Counted from the stretch's first letter, positions 1 to 11,300 are shown. The stretch is 64,000 nt of DNA from Trichostrongylus colubriformis (GCA_963978905.1 OZ022256.1:36752001-36816000), one strand, 5' to 3'. Notes: generated by a model from the letters alone, not told the origin. Numbers and translations: made by a program.

Positions 1-330
1 TAAAAACAGGGTGGTTGAGAATCCACGGAATCCACGAAGGCTTTTTTACCTGGTCTTGATTGATGAAGTATTTTCCGGCATGGAAGTTCTGACAATGTTT
101 GAAAAGGTGATAGTCGTTTGGCAAAAGGTCTGGAGAATATGGCGGGTGAGGTAGATCTTCAAGTCCAAATTCGTGCAATTTATGAATAGTGGTTTGTGGA
201 ACGTGTGGGCGGGCGTTGTCATGCAAAAGAATCGGACCCTTCCCGTTGACAAGTGCGGGCTGCAGCTGACGCAATTCTCGGTACATATCGTCGATTTCTT
301 CGCAGTAGGACGCTGCTGCGATGGTTTGGT

Positions 331-681
331 TCAGTGACGAAAAGTTATAGTGGATAACACCAGCCAATGACCACCACACCGTGACCATAATCTTTTTTTT
401 TCGTGAGTATTCGGCTTTACAAGTTGCCTCGGTGGTTTGTCGGCAACCAACCACTGCCCGGAACGTCTCCTGTTATCATACACGATCCACTTTTCATCAC
501 AGGCGAAATTTCGATCCAAAAACGGATCGTTTCTGTTGCGCAAAAGCACTGAGAGAGAAACCTTGAGACGAGCCAATTTCTGCCGTTCACTCAAGTTGTG
601 GGGCACCCAGTTGTCATGTTTTTTCACCTTGCCAATGCGTTTCAGGCTATCCGCAACAGTGGATTTGCCAACGTTCAGCAT
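331..681 (-). pseudogene. Mariner transposase fragment (central catalytic part)
   Basis: Longest intact piece of the transposase at the left edge, 116 codons. It carries the linker after the second HTH (KRIGKVKKHDNWVPHNLSE) and the DEKW motif with the first catalytic Asp. The frame opens just left of the inserted foldback at 699-929 and breaks near 335-380, where the C-terminal half continues in another frame. A full mariner transposase is about 345 residues, so this is a broken third. Confidence 0.88.
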
Positions 682-698
682 TCAATCTTTCGAACTGG

Positions 699-929
699 GA
701 GGCTACTTACGCCAGAAAATTGCGTGGCCCCCCGCAGCGAGCGCCGCGGCGGGTGCGAGTGCCACTGGGAGGGCATGGCAGTCTTCGAGCGAGGCAGTGT
801 GGCATGGGTGGAAGCGCAGAGATGACGCAGTTCCGCTCTCCGGCGCCGGAGTCTCAACGGCAATCGATTCGCAAGTGGCGGTGGTGCCGCGAGTGCGACG
901 CCCGCGAATTTTCTGGCGTAAGTAGCCTC
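699..929. mobile_element. Foldback MITE, family M1, copy 1 (inserted in mariner)
   Basis: 231-bp element bounded by perfect 23-bp inverted repeats beginning GAGGCTACTTACGCCAGAAA at 699 and mirrored at 907-929. The GC-rich interior (CGCAGCGAGCGCCGCGGCGG style) has no coding signal. It splits the mariner transposase: mariner sequence resumes on both sides, and a roughly 12-bp imperfect duplication (CAGTTyGAAAAG-like) of the target can be seen. A related copy is at 43,130-43,344, and derived copies are at 7,608-7,855 and 39,668-39,740. A target duplication of 9 or more bp would fit a Mutator-type or related mobiliser, but the superfamily is not proven. Confidence 0.85.
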
Positions 930-1249
930 ACTTTTCAAACTGTCTGGGATGGGTCAGCCTCGCTCCACAAACGATTTCAGATCTCGCCAGGTATTGCTTT
1001 AAGTCGACCACCACGAGTTCATCTTGAAGGCTGAAATCTTTAGAACGAAATTTGTTGAGCCATTGTCGCACGGCGCTTTCTCCAGCACTATTGGACCCCA
1101 CACCTGGTCAATTTGTTGAGCTGTCTCGTCTGCGGATTGACCCAATTCATATCTGGAGAAAATATCGTCCGAAGTTGCTCTTTCGACATGCTTCAAAAAG
1201 TCTTAAGAAAAGGGGGCTTGACAAGCAATGGTGAAACGGCGATCACACC

Positions 1250-2039
1250 ACCAGACAGCGCGAAAAATTCTCTTTAGGATGTATTACTGGGACGCCAGGG
1301 GTAATGAGTTTTTAATCAGCAATGAATGTACAGAAAATAGTGACACAAAACGCTGAGACTCCTGGACACCCTAATACCTCTCACTCTGATACTTATATCA
1401 AGGATATACGACGTAAAACTTCAAAATCCTTAATAGTGTTAGCTGTTTGCAGACGTACTAGTTTTTTTTACGCTCAGTGATGTGCCTGCGATGTGGACTT
1501 CTTCTATATTGAACGATCCGCTATTCATATTATATAATTCTACCGTGATATTCGCGAATCACTGTGCGATAGCCCATCTGGTATGTTCATATTAGATTTA
1601 CGCCTAGTTCTTGTGCTCGAATTCTCCACTATCAAACTATAAATATGTACCCACACAAGCTGTATAATAGTATTTGATCTGTATTTTAGTAGATCTTGCA
1701 CATGGGTTCTACCTTGTCGTGGTGTGCGAGATTGTAGCGAAGGCTGGAATACCCTATTGGGTAGGGATAGGCCGGAACCCCATACCGGCTCTCACGACTA
1801 AAGAACGCAAATTGCTCAAGCTCATGTAGAAAGGCCGCTTCCTTGAGTGACAGGAACTCCCAGCAAGGCTATCCTGTGGGGCGCAAGTCGCTAAAACCAC
1901 TTCTACCATCGCCTTAATACCCTGCAGGTTTTCTCTGCCCAGTCCGGTAGCGCTGGATATGCAAACAGCCAAAGGCGAAGAAATTTCAGGACCGTAGGCT
2001 ACCATAGGAAACGGACCAGAGCGAGCCATCTGATCGCTT
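1250..2039. repeat. Non-coding stretch with a dispersed repeat (1,490-1,690)
   Basis: No gene seen. About 1,490-1,690 resembles 43,720-43,900 in the same orientation. Shared landmarks are a GTGGACTTCTTC-like start, CTGTGCGATAGCCCA and a GTACCCACAC end. The rest of the stretch shows nothing recognisable. Confidence 0.5.
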
Positions 2040-2155
2040 GCACATACAATTGTCGCAGCATCAGCTCGGTCGCTCAGCTTTCGACACTTGTTGATGAAGC
2101 TAAACGGATCAAATACGATATTATCGGACTCTGTGAGACGAAGAGGAAGGAATCT

Positions 2156-3166
2156 ATGTCTCGCACTTGGACGGACGGAACAGCTGCTTATCTTGGTGCA
2201 AGGAAATCCGGTTCAGCATCTGCAGGAGTCGGCCTCATCGTGGCACCACGGTTCGTCAAATATTTCACTAACGTCTCGTTCCACAGACATGGACTAGCGG
2301 TGCTGACCGCCTCTCTCTCAAAGGATACTAGCTTAGCCGTAATACAAGTCTGTGCACCCACTACCGATAAAAAAGATGTGGAGCACGAGGAATTCTACCA
2401 AAGCTTGCCCATCCTGCAAGGTCGAGAAACTGCCCACATGTTATTATCAGTGGTGACTTCAGTGCAAAAGTGGGCTCACGGGAAGCTGATGAGATCTTTG
2501 TCGGACCCCACTCAGGCGAAGAAACAAATGAAGCTGGGCAGAGGCTGGCGAGCTTTTGCGAAACGTCCCATTTCTACCAAGGAAACAGCCTATTCTGCAA
2601 AGCATAGGAGATGGGCGCACATCTCTCCGAACGGACAGCTCCTCCACGAACTGGACCACATCCTCTGCAATCGCAAAGCAATGACAGACGTGGCCGTTGC
2701 TCCTTCGTTCAACACTGGCAGCGATCATCGCCTGTTGAGAGCTCGATTCCACTCCGATCGCGGACGTACACGCCTTGCTCGCGTCTTGTCGAGAAGACCG
2801 CTTACAACAGTGCTCGATACGGCTGCCGCAGTCACGGTGGCAATGGAAGAAAGTTCCGCGATGCAAGAGGATCATGACGACCACGAATCGCTTGTGCACG
2901 CAATAAATGGAATAAGGAATCGCTGTCGTCACAATGCCCCCACTCACAACGGGTGTCGTATCTCCTCGCCTACACGGTCCCTGCTAGAGAAGCGGAGGGA
3001 AATGGATCGCAGCGCTAATCATGTGGAGTACACGATCCTCAGCAGGCTGTGCAGGAAAAAAGCCATCGAAGACCATACTAACTACGCCCGTACTAGGTTG
3101 CTGAGGGCAGCCGAGAAGAAAAGCAGTCTAAGGAGGGTAAAAGAAACTTGGCAGAGTACCATCTGA
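2156..3166 (+). pseudogene. RTE endonuclease region, longest open piece
   Basis: 336 codons holding most of the endonuclease domain and the spacer before the RT. It starts inside the domain, after the ETRR motif that lies in another frame. The stretch around 2,450-2,600 is out of frame relative to the conserved GDF-type block, so even this open piece is chimeric in frame. The host-side start codon has no meaning here. Confidence 0.8.
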
Positions 3167-3310
3167 CGATTTCGCACTTTAAGGGTCCCGATGGCACTCG
3201 CAGGACTTTACTCCGATCTTTAGAAATCAAGCCATGCACCCGCTCCGGGAAGTTCGGATACTGGAGAGGACGTTCTGCCTATCCTGTCTTCGAAGGGGGG
3301 CAATGAAGAC

Positions 3311-3914
3311 TTGTCAAATTACCGCCCCAACACTCTACTGCCAGTGCTGTATAAAGTCTTCACCCGCTTTATCCTGAGCCGAGCACGAAGAACTGTAGAT
3401 GAGGCGCAACCGGTCGAGCAGGCAGTTCGTCGAACATTCAGCCACCAAATGCCTCTTGTTTTCACATTTATCGACTATAAGAAGGCGTTTGATTCTGGAA
3501 AAGATTCTGGAACCAGCCTATGTATGGAAATCGCTGGAGGAGCAGGGAGTGGAAAGTCGGTATATATATGCTCTACAACGGTGCTATACTGGCTGTACAA
3601 CGACCATCCGACCTTATGCAAAGGATCTCGAGGTGAAAATCGAAAAGGGGGTCCGGCAAGGAGATCCGATCTCGCCAAACCTGTTTTCGGCATGTTTAGA
3701 GTCCGTCATACGTCGTTGTGATTGGACCGATTTTGGTATCAACATAGATGGCAGGCAGTTGAATCATCTCCGGTTAGCGGATGACCTGGTGCTGATCGCG
3801 CATACGACAAGCGACGCATCGGAAATGCGCAGCAGCCTCAACCGCGAGGGAGCCAAGGCGGGACTGCGCAGTCATGCGGAACACATTCGCTCCACCAGGC
3901 GCAGTGTGCCTTAA
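3311..3914 (+). pseudogene. RTE reverse transcriptase core, frameshifted
   Basis: Two overlapping frames together cover RT motifs 1-5: NYRPNTLLP, FIDYKKAFDS, RQGDPISP and LADDLVLIAH. The frame switches near 3,490-3,520, just after the first catalytic Asp in YKKAFDS. The second catalytic pair (ADD) is at about 3,778-3,786. Non-functional because of the shift. Confidence 0.88.
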
Positions 3915-4599
3915 CGGGATGCACTTAGGAGGTAGCGGAATATGTATATCTAGGCCGGTCTCAATATAAAAGATCTCAAGCCGGAGATCTAGAGACGTCG
4001 ACAGACAGGTTGATCTGCATTTCGTTGCATCAAGAGTGTGACCGACGACACTAAGGGCGTTGAACTTCGAGCCGAGCTGTTGAATTCAACTGTGCTACCC
4101 GCGAGGGCTACGGATGCGTGACCTGGTCATTGACTGCGTCGATGGAAAAACAGCTGAAAACGAAAATGACACAGGCTTCACTCGAACGGCGGCTGCTGGG
4201 GTCCACGCTTACCCGGCAACGGGAACTTGGCCTGGACAATTCCGTTACACAGCCATGTTTGGGGTAAAGGATGTGCTTGCATATGCCGTCGAATCAAAAT
4301 ATCGCTATGCAGGGCATCTGATGCGAAGTACTAATGGTCGAAGGAGTGCTGCCACTATCCGTTAGTACCCAAGAGACCTCACGCACCCCCGCGGCCGACC
4401 GCCTACGCGTTGGTTCGACTCGATCGCACTCAGAAAGAATGTCGTTGGTAAAGTCTCATTACAGCTGATCGCCCATTGAACGACTGTGGCGCAAGGTCGT
4501 TACAAATGGAATAGAAGTTGGGACCCGCGTAAAGCCAATCGCTTGCTGAGGAACGGGTCGCTTAAGTAACCTAAGTAAGTAACCTCCCCCTGCTATTTT

Positions 4600-4835
4600 G
4601 CGCACATCTGCGTCATTAGCTGGGGTGCACTGCGGGCGAGGGATGAGTCAAATTAGCCCGTCGCGAACGATGTACCGCCCTCGCCGGCAACTTTCCCGAT
4701 GAATGGACGACAGCACGACTAGCTTTGCTGCAGGATCGTGATAAGAAGACCCAAAGCTGTGCTTTTTCGATGCGAGTATCGCCAAACAACACCTCTACTA
4801 AAGTGGGAGGATTGTTGTTTAGAGAGCATGTATTC
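4600..4835 (-). repeat. Dispersed repeat R4, left copy (inverted partner at 6,420-6,660)
   Basis: On the minus strand this unit translates to PTLVEVLFGDTRIEKAQLWV, while the plus strand at 6,420-6,660 gives HPTLKVICGGTTHIEKARLR followed by similar downstream sequence. The two copies are inverted and flank the Penelope-like fragment and a foldback. The translated likeness reflects sequence homology; I see no protein function. Confidence 0.6.
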
Positions 4836-5440
4836 ACAATTCACAGCAAATATATTGGGGAGACTGGCCGCGTGTTGACAACGTGTATTAATGAACATCT
4901 GTCCAGTAAGAGGAGAGGAACAATAACAACTTCATTCGGAAGGCACAGGCGTGAACATCACAGCGGTAATGATTATGATGTGAAGTGCAAAATCCTCTCA
5001 CATGAAACCGAGATTTCATCGAGGAAGTCATTAGAAGCGTTTTGGATATCCGTAATGAACCCAATAATAAACAACAGAAGTGAGTGTCTTTCAGTCACAA
5101 GAGGATTCCTAGTTTGCATCGCTTTTTTGTGGGTTAGAATGATGTCGCGACTGAGAGCACCGTCACTTTGTCATCGCCGTGATATAGAATCCCCAGTCGC
5201 ACATCACACTACTCACAGGAGTTGGTAGCAACGTCCTACCGCCCGCGGTGGAACACGAGGTGAGTTCAATTCCTTTCTTTCGTCTATTCAACGTCTCCAT
5301 GGATTGAATGGGTATGTCCAAAATGCTAGGGGCTTTCGGTGCCTGATCGGGCGAGTCATGGGTTAGCGAACTTCGAGCCCCTTTTTAGGCCTCTGAAGAC
5401 GACGAAAGGGTCGAGACGTCAAGCCCTTAATAAGAAATCG
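4836..5440 (+). mobile_element. Penelope-like element 3' fragment with GIY-YIG endonuclease
   Basis: Plus-strand codons from about 4,845 to 5,100 encode a GIY-YIG type endonuclease tail: YIGETGRVLTT at the start, a conserved INEHLS segment, HRREHHSGND, then KILSHETEI, RKSLEAFWI and PIINNRSEC. Order and spacing match the C-terminal endonuclease of Penelope-like retroelements. The reverse transcriptase that should lie upstream is missing. The non-coding tail to about 5,440 ends in a motif resembling the element's hammerhead ribozyme (separate entry). Confidence 0.82.
5386..5421 (+). ncRNA. Degenerate hammerhead-like motif in the Penelope tail
   Basis: CTCTGAAGACGACGAAAGGG followed by TCGAGACGTC. 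It can be read as a CTGAAGA box, a short GAC/GTC stem II, then GAGAC in place of the GAAAC box and a GTC cleavage site. Penelope-like elements are known to carry minimal type I hammerheads with a GTCGAAACGTC block. The A-to-G change in the core box would be expected to kill self-cleavage. Related blocks with an intact GTCGAAACGT occur near 9,893 and 10,455. Confidence 0.4.
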
Positions 5441-5559
5441 ACCCACCTGAATATCTCGTTTGGCAAAGCATCACACGAGTGAACTGTCTACATCATTGAA
5501 AAATTGAGTTTTAGTAAATTACAAGTATTTGAAGAATGCTCGAATTCAGTACGGGGAAG

Positions 5560-5995
5560 ACACCGCGCTAAATTGCGATTGCCGCGCCGCTAGTGAGATA
5601 ACGTTGGGGTGTATGTCGCTAGCAGCGGCCCCTTGCAGCTAATTCACCATTGGTGCGCATGGCTCGTAGCTGTCACCCTAATGCATCTTCTGCGACGGAT
5701 GACTCGTCTAACTCTCAGATTCTCGTGATTGGTAATTATCACATCGAATACCCTGGTAAAGGATTTCGCTCACTCTACCAGTAGAAGAGAAACGGGTCCA
5801 CGATAGTTCGTTCGTTAAGGATCAATGAAAGCCGACCAATCGAGTAAAGCTGAGGGTTCGCTGATGTGGACGAGTCATCCGTTGGAGAAGATGCGTCGAA
5901 TGGTCAGCTCTGTGGTGGCAGATACGGTTCATGTGCCCCGTCGGCAAATTAGCTGCAAGATGCCGCGCCTAACCACGGTCTCCTAATAGCGACAC
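5560..5995. repeat. Imperfect foldback repeat
   Basis: Two arms of about 180 bp in inverted orientation. For example, GCATCTTCTGCGACGGATGA near 5,684 mirrors the stretch around 5,870-5,900, and CCCCTTGCAGCTAATT near 5,628 mirrors AATTAGCTGCAAGATG near 5,950. Identity is roughly two thirds, so it is old. A short piece recurs at 11,230-11,258 (GGCAAATTAGCCGCAAGGGG). No coding signal. Confidence 0.6.
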
Positions 5996-5999
5996 TGTA

Positions 6000-7440
6000 A
6001 TCGCGATGGAGCAAACCTTTTGGTTTCCACTTGATTAATAGCTTTTTTGTCTTTCTTTTCATCCTTCATCTCTGAAGAACTCTGCCGCATTACTTGTATG
6101 ACTTTTTACCCTTTCCTCTTTCATGAGCAGATGACATGGTCGGTTCAACAGTTCATTTCCTCTATGAATCCCTTGGGCGAAGACCCATAGAAATACCGGA
6201 AAATGAAGGGAAGGTCGAATGGAGGCCCCTTTTTGGTGGGGGAGTGGGCCACGCTTGACCCTGCTTCTAGCGCTAATTATCCAATCTTATAACCGTCATC
6301 AAGTTGGATCACTCACCATTTATGTCCGTGCCGCACCCCGCAAATCACTCAGTGTCTATGCTCCAAGATCAACGTAAAAAGCGAAATGGATTTGGCGACT
6401 TTTGCCTTCTAACGCTACTTATCCCTTCTTGTCAACTGTTATCAAATTGAATCACCCTACATTAAAGGTGATATGTGGCGGAACGACTCACATTGAAAAA
6501 GCGCGGCTTAGGGTCTTACCGCGATATTGCAGCACGGCGTGTCGTCCTACATTCCTGCACTGGGGAGTTGCCGGCGAGGGCGGAACATGGTCCGCGACCG
6601 GCTAATTCATCCCCTCTCTCGTCCGCTGTGCATCCCGACTACTGACACAGAGGAGTTTGAGAGAGAAGGAGTTTTTGGGTTCACCTATTTCTCGCGTTTT
6701 TCGCCTTTTTGTCTCGCTCTTTCTCTACCGTTATAATGCTGAACATCCCTACTTTCATATTCCAATCTGCCGAATTGCTACCCCTTCCACTGTCTTCAAT
6801 GTCCTCGTCTCAATCCGCTAAAAACCCGTGCCTGTCAACGCTTCAAAGTCAAAGCGAAAAGCGAAGCGGATTTGGCGACTGCTACCTTTTGGTGTTCCTT
6901 ATCCAATTTTATCAACAGTTATCGCATCACTACCTACAGTGTCTCCATCCAACCCCTAAATCACTTGTAAAATTCGGGGCACCATCGTTGCTCTGACACG
7001 ACATATGAACTGTGAACAAACGGACAAACGAAGTTGCCGCTTTGCAATGACTACTTGAACTATAGCTCATCTTCTAAAAGAAAGAAGTCATTTCGAGGAA
7101 AGCTTCTAAAGGAGAGTCTTTTCGTTCGTGTAGTGAGATCAACCCGCGTTTTTTTTTTTGAAAAGGTGAGCATCCACAGTATTAATTACGCGCGTTTGAC
7201 TACAGAAACTTGATACCTTGTTCACGACCACAATTTCAAGGGGATCAACAGTGTGCCCTTACTGTGCGTATCTTTTGCGTTGTCCACACGCTCTCTTTTC
7301 TACGATATCGTGTTAAGCACGTATTTTGAACCTCCTTTGTACCTTACCCTGCTTGCCGTTGTGGAGTGCCTCTTCCTGTGCATAGTTCGAGATTTTCACG
7401 TGAAGACTGAATTTAAAACTCGGATTTGAACCCAATTAAT
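6000..7440. repeat. Satellite-like units (about 145 bp family, minus orientation) and unclassified sequence
   Basis: Units around 6,270-6,420 and 6,830-6,970 are reverse-complement relatives of the tandem array at 42,170-42,680. Shared blocks are AGCGAAATGGATTTGGCGAC (6,378), the TTATCAA or ATCAAGTTGGATCACTCACC blocks, and a spaced CTTATCC. Between them lies the R4 copy (6,420-6,660). From 7,000 to 7,440 I see nothing recognisable apart from a T run near 7,150. Confidence 0.55.
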
Positions 7441-7607
7441 CAGTTTTATCACAACTTCCCTTTATATTTTGAGCCCTACCAGTCTGAAAAATTCCGTTGA
7501 CCACTGCCTACCTCAACTATTAGACCCCCATCGAACCAAATACGACACCCCTGTCGGGAATTGCTCGACGAGGGCTTGCCCCTCCCTCTTGGGTGTGTGC
7601 AGTTATG

Positions 7608-7855
7608 ACAGAGAATCGCTTCGCGGCGTAGCACTCGCGGCGCCATCAGTACGACTTGCCGATCGATTGCCCTTGGGAGCCCGGCAGAGCGTGGGTGCGT
7701 CACCTCTGCACTTCCACCCATGCCACACTGCCTCCTGTACCCATGCCACCCTGCCTCCTCCACCCATGCCACGCTGCCTCGCTTGAAGGCTGCCATGCTC
7801 TGCCACTGATACTCGCACCTGCCAAGCCGCTCGCCGCGCGAAAATCCGTCATAAG
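7608..7855 (-). mobile_element. Diverged M1 foldback copy with internal 23-26 bp tandem expansion
   Basis: Reverse-orientation relative of the M1 copy at 43,130-43,344. Shared blocks are GAATCGCTTCGCGGC, CGATCGATTGCCCTTG, CGTGGGTGCGTCACCTCTGC and the GATACTCGCACCTGCC region. The terminal repeats have decayed (right end reads like GAAAATCCGTCATAAGTGC). At 7,713-7,782 the unit CCCATGCCACNCTGCCTCC is present three times, where the other copy has it once. Confidence 0.7.
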
Positions 7856-8078
7856 TGCATACATCCCTCCCTCTTAATGAGCACGCTTATCTAGCGTTTG
7901 AAATCAGCGCATCATAGAACATCGGGCGCTAATTGATACATCAGTGATGCCTCGCACAAGAAAGCACTCATTGCGAGGATCAAGGGTGAGGAACAGCAGC
8001 CCATTCCGCTAGTTTTATCAACTTCATTTCTATTTTTCATCGCCACACCACACGAATCCTCTACTCTCATTTACCGGT

Positions 8079-8161
8079 TTACCAAGCTAGCACAGTCCAC
8101 AGTATGAAGGCTCCTATAGCAACAATTATCTTTCGATGGGAGCACGAATTACCACCGAGCC
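8079..8161 (-). other. Possible alternative last exon of GGPPS encoding a hydrophobic tail
   Basis: An acceptor-like TAGTTCAG ends at 8,162, followed by 26 codons and TAA. The peptide is a short polar stretch with GGNSCSHRK, then the hydrophobic run IIVAIGAFILWTVLAW to the stop. Its phase (needs one preceding base) matches a donor-like G|GTATTG inside the standard last GGPPS exon at 8,412-8,413. If used, it would replace a four-residue end by a membrane-anchor-like tail. The polypyrimidine signal is weak, and this could be chance or the end of another transcript. Confidence 0.25.
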
Positions 8162-8399
8162 CTGAACTATCATCAACCTTTTTTATCACATGGTATGACA
8201 CAAAGATACAAATGGAGTTGAATTTATTAGCATATAAAAATACTAAAAATGCATCACAATGTGCAAATAATAACAAGGAATGCTGCAGACACATGAGAAG
8301 GAATATTGCGAATTTTCAAAAGACTTAACTGTGACATAGAATGGAACATATCGTGGGGAAGAGCCATCGTCGAGAAAAAACAGAGGACGTTGCTCGACT

Positions 8400-11300
8400 T
8401 CAACTCACAATACCATTTTCAAGAAGATCCATCACATCTTCCAGCTTACTGTTACCACCCAACACCTTAATTTCTGCACGAATGTCGGCACTAATTTGGC
8501 GAAGACGAGATAACGTGTAACTGAAAAACAAATTTTGAGAAGCGTGGTGTGGCCGGCCAAGCTGCCGTGGTGGGCGCGATAACGGCCTCGCCTTGGATTA
8601 CCCGTTGCCCCAACCCTATCTGTGAAGCATATAACCGGAAAGCACGCTATGGATGACAATGAGTGAGGAGACTGGGAGTTATTTCTCGATTACTTGATTG
8701 TTTCATTCCGTTCTTTCTCCACAGTGCCATTTTTACCACTCCTGCTTTCACTTTCAACAATTAACCAATTACCCTACCTGATGCTTTCAAAATGTATGCG
8801 CATGCCAGAGCAAAGCGCATCCTACCTGCCGAACTCCAGCCTTATCCTTCCTCCCTCTAACATCTTTTCGGTGACGGTTCTCATCGAGAACCGGCGGTAC
8901 TCACCAAAAAAATTGTCGTTTTATCCGAGTTTGCACTCCACCGACCACATCGTATCCTCTTACTCCTCTCCCCACCGTTGCGTCATAAAAGAAAGAACGA
9001 CGCATCCTGCTAGCACTGCCACTGGCCACCTGCCCCTGAACCTCCGAAGACAAATGTGCAGGGATGAAATCCACGTCTGGAACCCTACCACAGTAGTATG
9101 ACTGGTACCAGTCTCTCCACTTGAAAGATTGGGAACACTTTCCAATCTACTCTCACACTAACAAGGGTAGGTATACGTCAGCCTGGCCATTCTCAATGAG
9201 GTGCACATTGCTGTGTGCATCTTGAGACGCTGAACTCAACTGCTTGTCTAATTTGCGGAGCGACTCTCCGAACGAAGTTATAGTTTTTCTGAATGGGGAA
9301 TACTATCACATAGTGAGTACAGGCGCCCGCAGCGGGCGAACCACATGTTTTCAAACGGGAGCAATGTTTCCGTCTGTTCACTGACCTTCCCCTTGTCATT
9401 GTCCCTGGAGACAAGTTTATCAGCCATATTGAAGTTTTCACCCAATGCGGAAGGATCTCTGAATAATCGAATCTCCGGATATTCAGCAATACATTCATGC
9501 AAAGGGAAGTTTCCTTGCCAAGAAAATGCTCTCTTTGGCCTACTACGCGTGTTTGCTGCAAAAGCCACCTGTTTAGGTATGTTCCGGTCATTTTTGTTAC
9601 AGTAGGTAGGTTTTCATGCAGGAAATGGGAAAATATCACATCCCCTCACTTTACCCAGGGATTCTGCCGAATCTTGTTCACAACATCGACTAGGCAGACA
9701 ACTTGTCTTCGGGGTAATTCGTCCTCCAGAAGACCCGAAGACAAGCATATCTTGGTTCCGCCCAATACACCTAGCTCATGCGCGTTACGGGCATCCATTT
9801 ACTATGTAGAAGCACCTCATTCAGAAAAACTCATGACTTCAATTTTCTCTGCTATTCTAACGAGATTGTTAGGTGGAATGCTTATTAACGGCCTGACGTT
9901 TCGACCAGATCGTCTTCCTCATAAGCCTAAACGTGACCCTAGATTCAGAATTTCGCCCAGCATACCACCAAACCTCTCTAGCGGTTGTGATGGAACATCA
10001 GAGTAACAGCCGAAGAAACCCCGTACGAAAGAAAAGAGCTCACCTGGTCCACCACTGCCGGAGCGGAACACCGCCAATTCATGTCAGTTTTTCCCAGTGA
10101 ATGAAAGATGCCATGCTGCCCTTGTACATATAGACTACGTATTAGGGAAATGCACGTCTCTCCCTTAGAACAGTAGCTCGCAATAAGGCGCAAATGGCAA
10201 GAGATCTTTCGTAACGGAAAAGCACTCATTCCGGCTGGTCATACTTGGATTTCTTGCAAAAATCCAGAACGCTTCGAGCACTTTCCTCGCAAAAATCTCA
10301 GTCTCGCATGTTAGAACTTATTTCTCTCGTACGTGGCTTCTCTCGCTGTTTCCCTGAAGTTCCGTCAGAACCGCCAGAAGGATGAGGCGTTCGGTGGTAT
10401 ACTGGACAAAATCCTGAATCTTGAGCTACGTTCAGGCCTTCGAGGAAGACGATCTGGTCGAAACGTTATGCCGTCAACGAATATTCCACCTAACAACCTC
10501 ATTGGCATGGCAGAGAAAATTGTGATTAACATCGATGCCGAGGTTTTACGAAGAGATAAGTTGGAATTCAATACAAGACTTCTGACTTCGTTCGCAAAGT
10601 TATTCCACGAAATCTAAAAACAGACTCGAGTTCAGCGTCTCAAGACGGACACAGCGACGTGCAACATTGTGAACGGCCAGACCGACCGATTGATCTTCCC
10701 TAGTAAGCAGCTTCGTCATATAAAGAGAAGTAGCGAAGGCCACATTGTTTCACACCATAGCGCAAAATCAGTGGAAAAATGTGAGAATTTTTCCTGAAAA
10801 CCATATCAGCTAAAGTTCGAAAATACATCCCAGAATGCTACATGCAACTGCAGGTATTTGTAGCGGAATGAGGATCATTCATAAGAGCCTACAAATCAGG
10901 TGGCACCCGCTGCTTCAGTTGAGCACTGGCCACCTTCCATCAAAGAAGGCGTCAGCAGGTGGCAAACGGGGGTAATGTTCAGTGAAGTCACGAGTCATCA
11001 AAACTTACGGGGAACACTGCCTGTTTACAAAATGTGGTTGCACTGCAATCATTTTGGAGTTGTTATACAAGCTACTTCTCAGTAACTCGCAGTGTTTGTA
11101 TAACAAGGTTCCTCATGTGGCAATCATCAATCAATAAAATCCAAGGATTCGGCTATGTAAGGAAGTTGTACGGCGCAAAAGATGCGCCGGATGGTCGGCG
11201 TTGGGTTGGCAGCTACGATTCAAGCCTCTGTTGGCAAATTAGCCGCAAGGGGCCGCGTCTGAAGATATACACAAGTCTCTACAACCACTCTTTACTAAGC

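Larger units (their letters stand above)
1..1250 (-). mobile_element. Degenerate mariner transposon, cut by the window edge
   Basis: Minus-strand mariner transposase remnant in several frames. N-terminal part (about 1,196-930) reads like the mariner HTH region, including a QxNxVWG-type segment. The middle (681-390) has KRIGKVKKHDNWVPHNL, then CDEKWIVYDN with the first catalytic aspartate, then RRSGQWL. The C-terminal part (about 250-60) has LLHDNARPH and [10 protein letters not shown] with the remaining catalytic region. The frame is lost near position 380 and the reading region is split by a foldback element at 699-929, so it is not functional. The left end lies outside the window, and the right terminal repeat was not pinpointed. 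This is a DD34D cut-and-paste transposon of the IS630/Tc1/mariner superfamily. Confidence 0.9.
2040..4560 (+). mobile_element. Decayed RTE-clade non-LTR retrotransposon (endonuclease plus reverse transcriptase)
   Basis: Plus-strand retrotransposon remnant in shifting frames. About 2,090-2,760 gives an apurinic-type endonuclease: YDIIGLCETRR, GVGLIVAPR, RWAHISPNGQ, ELDHILCNR and GSDHRLLRARFHSD. Then comes reverse transcriptase: LSNYRPNTLLPVLYKVFTR (3,315-3,370), FIDYKKAFDS (3,465), KGVRQGDPISPNLFSACLES (3,645-3,710) and the LADDLVLIAH catalytic box (3,775-3,805). A degraded C-terminal tail runs to about 4,370. Several frameshifts (for example near 2,600 and 3,490) and premature stops show it is dead. 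Endonuclease followed by RT with these motifs matches the RTE clade common in strongylid nematodes. Confidence 0.92.

Noticed and set aside
437..925. 162-codon plus-strand ORF at the left edge
   Set aside because: It is the antisense shadow of the mariner transposase and the M1 foldback.
2156..3166. 336-codon ORF as a host gene
   Set aside because: The motifs are those of an RTE endonuclease with internal frame loss.
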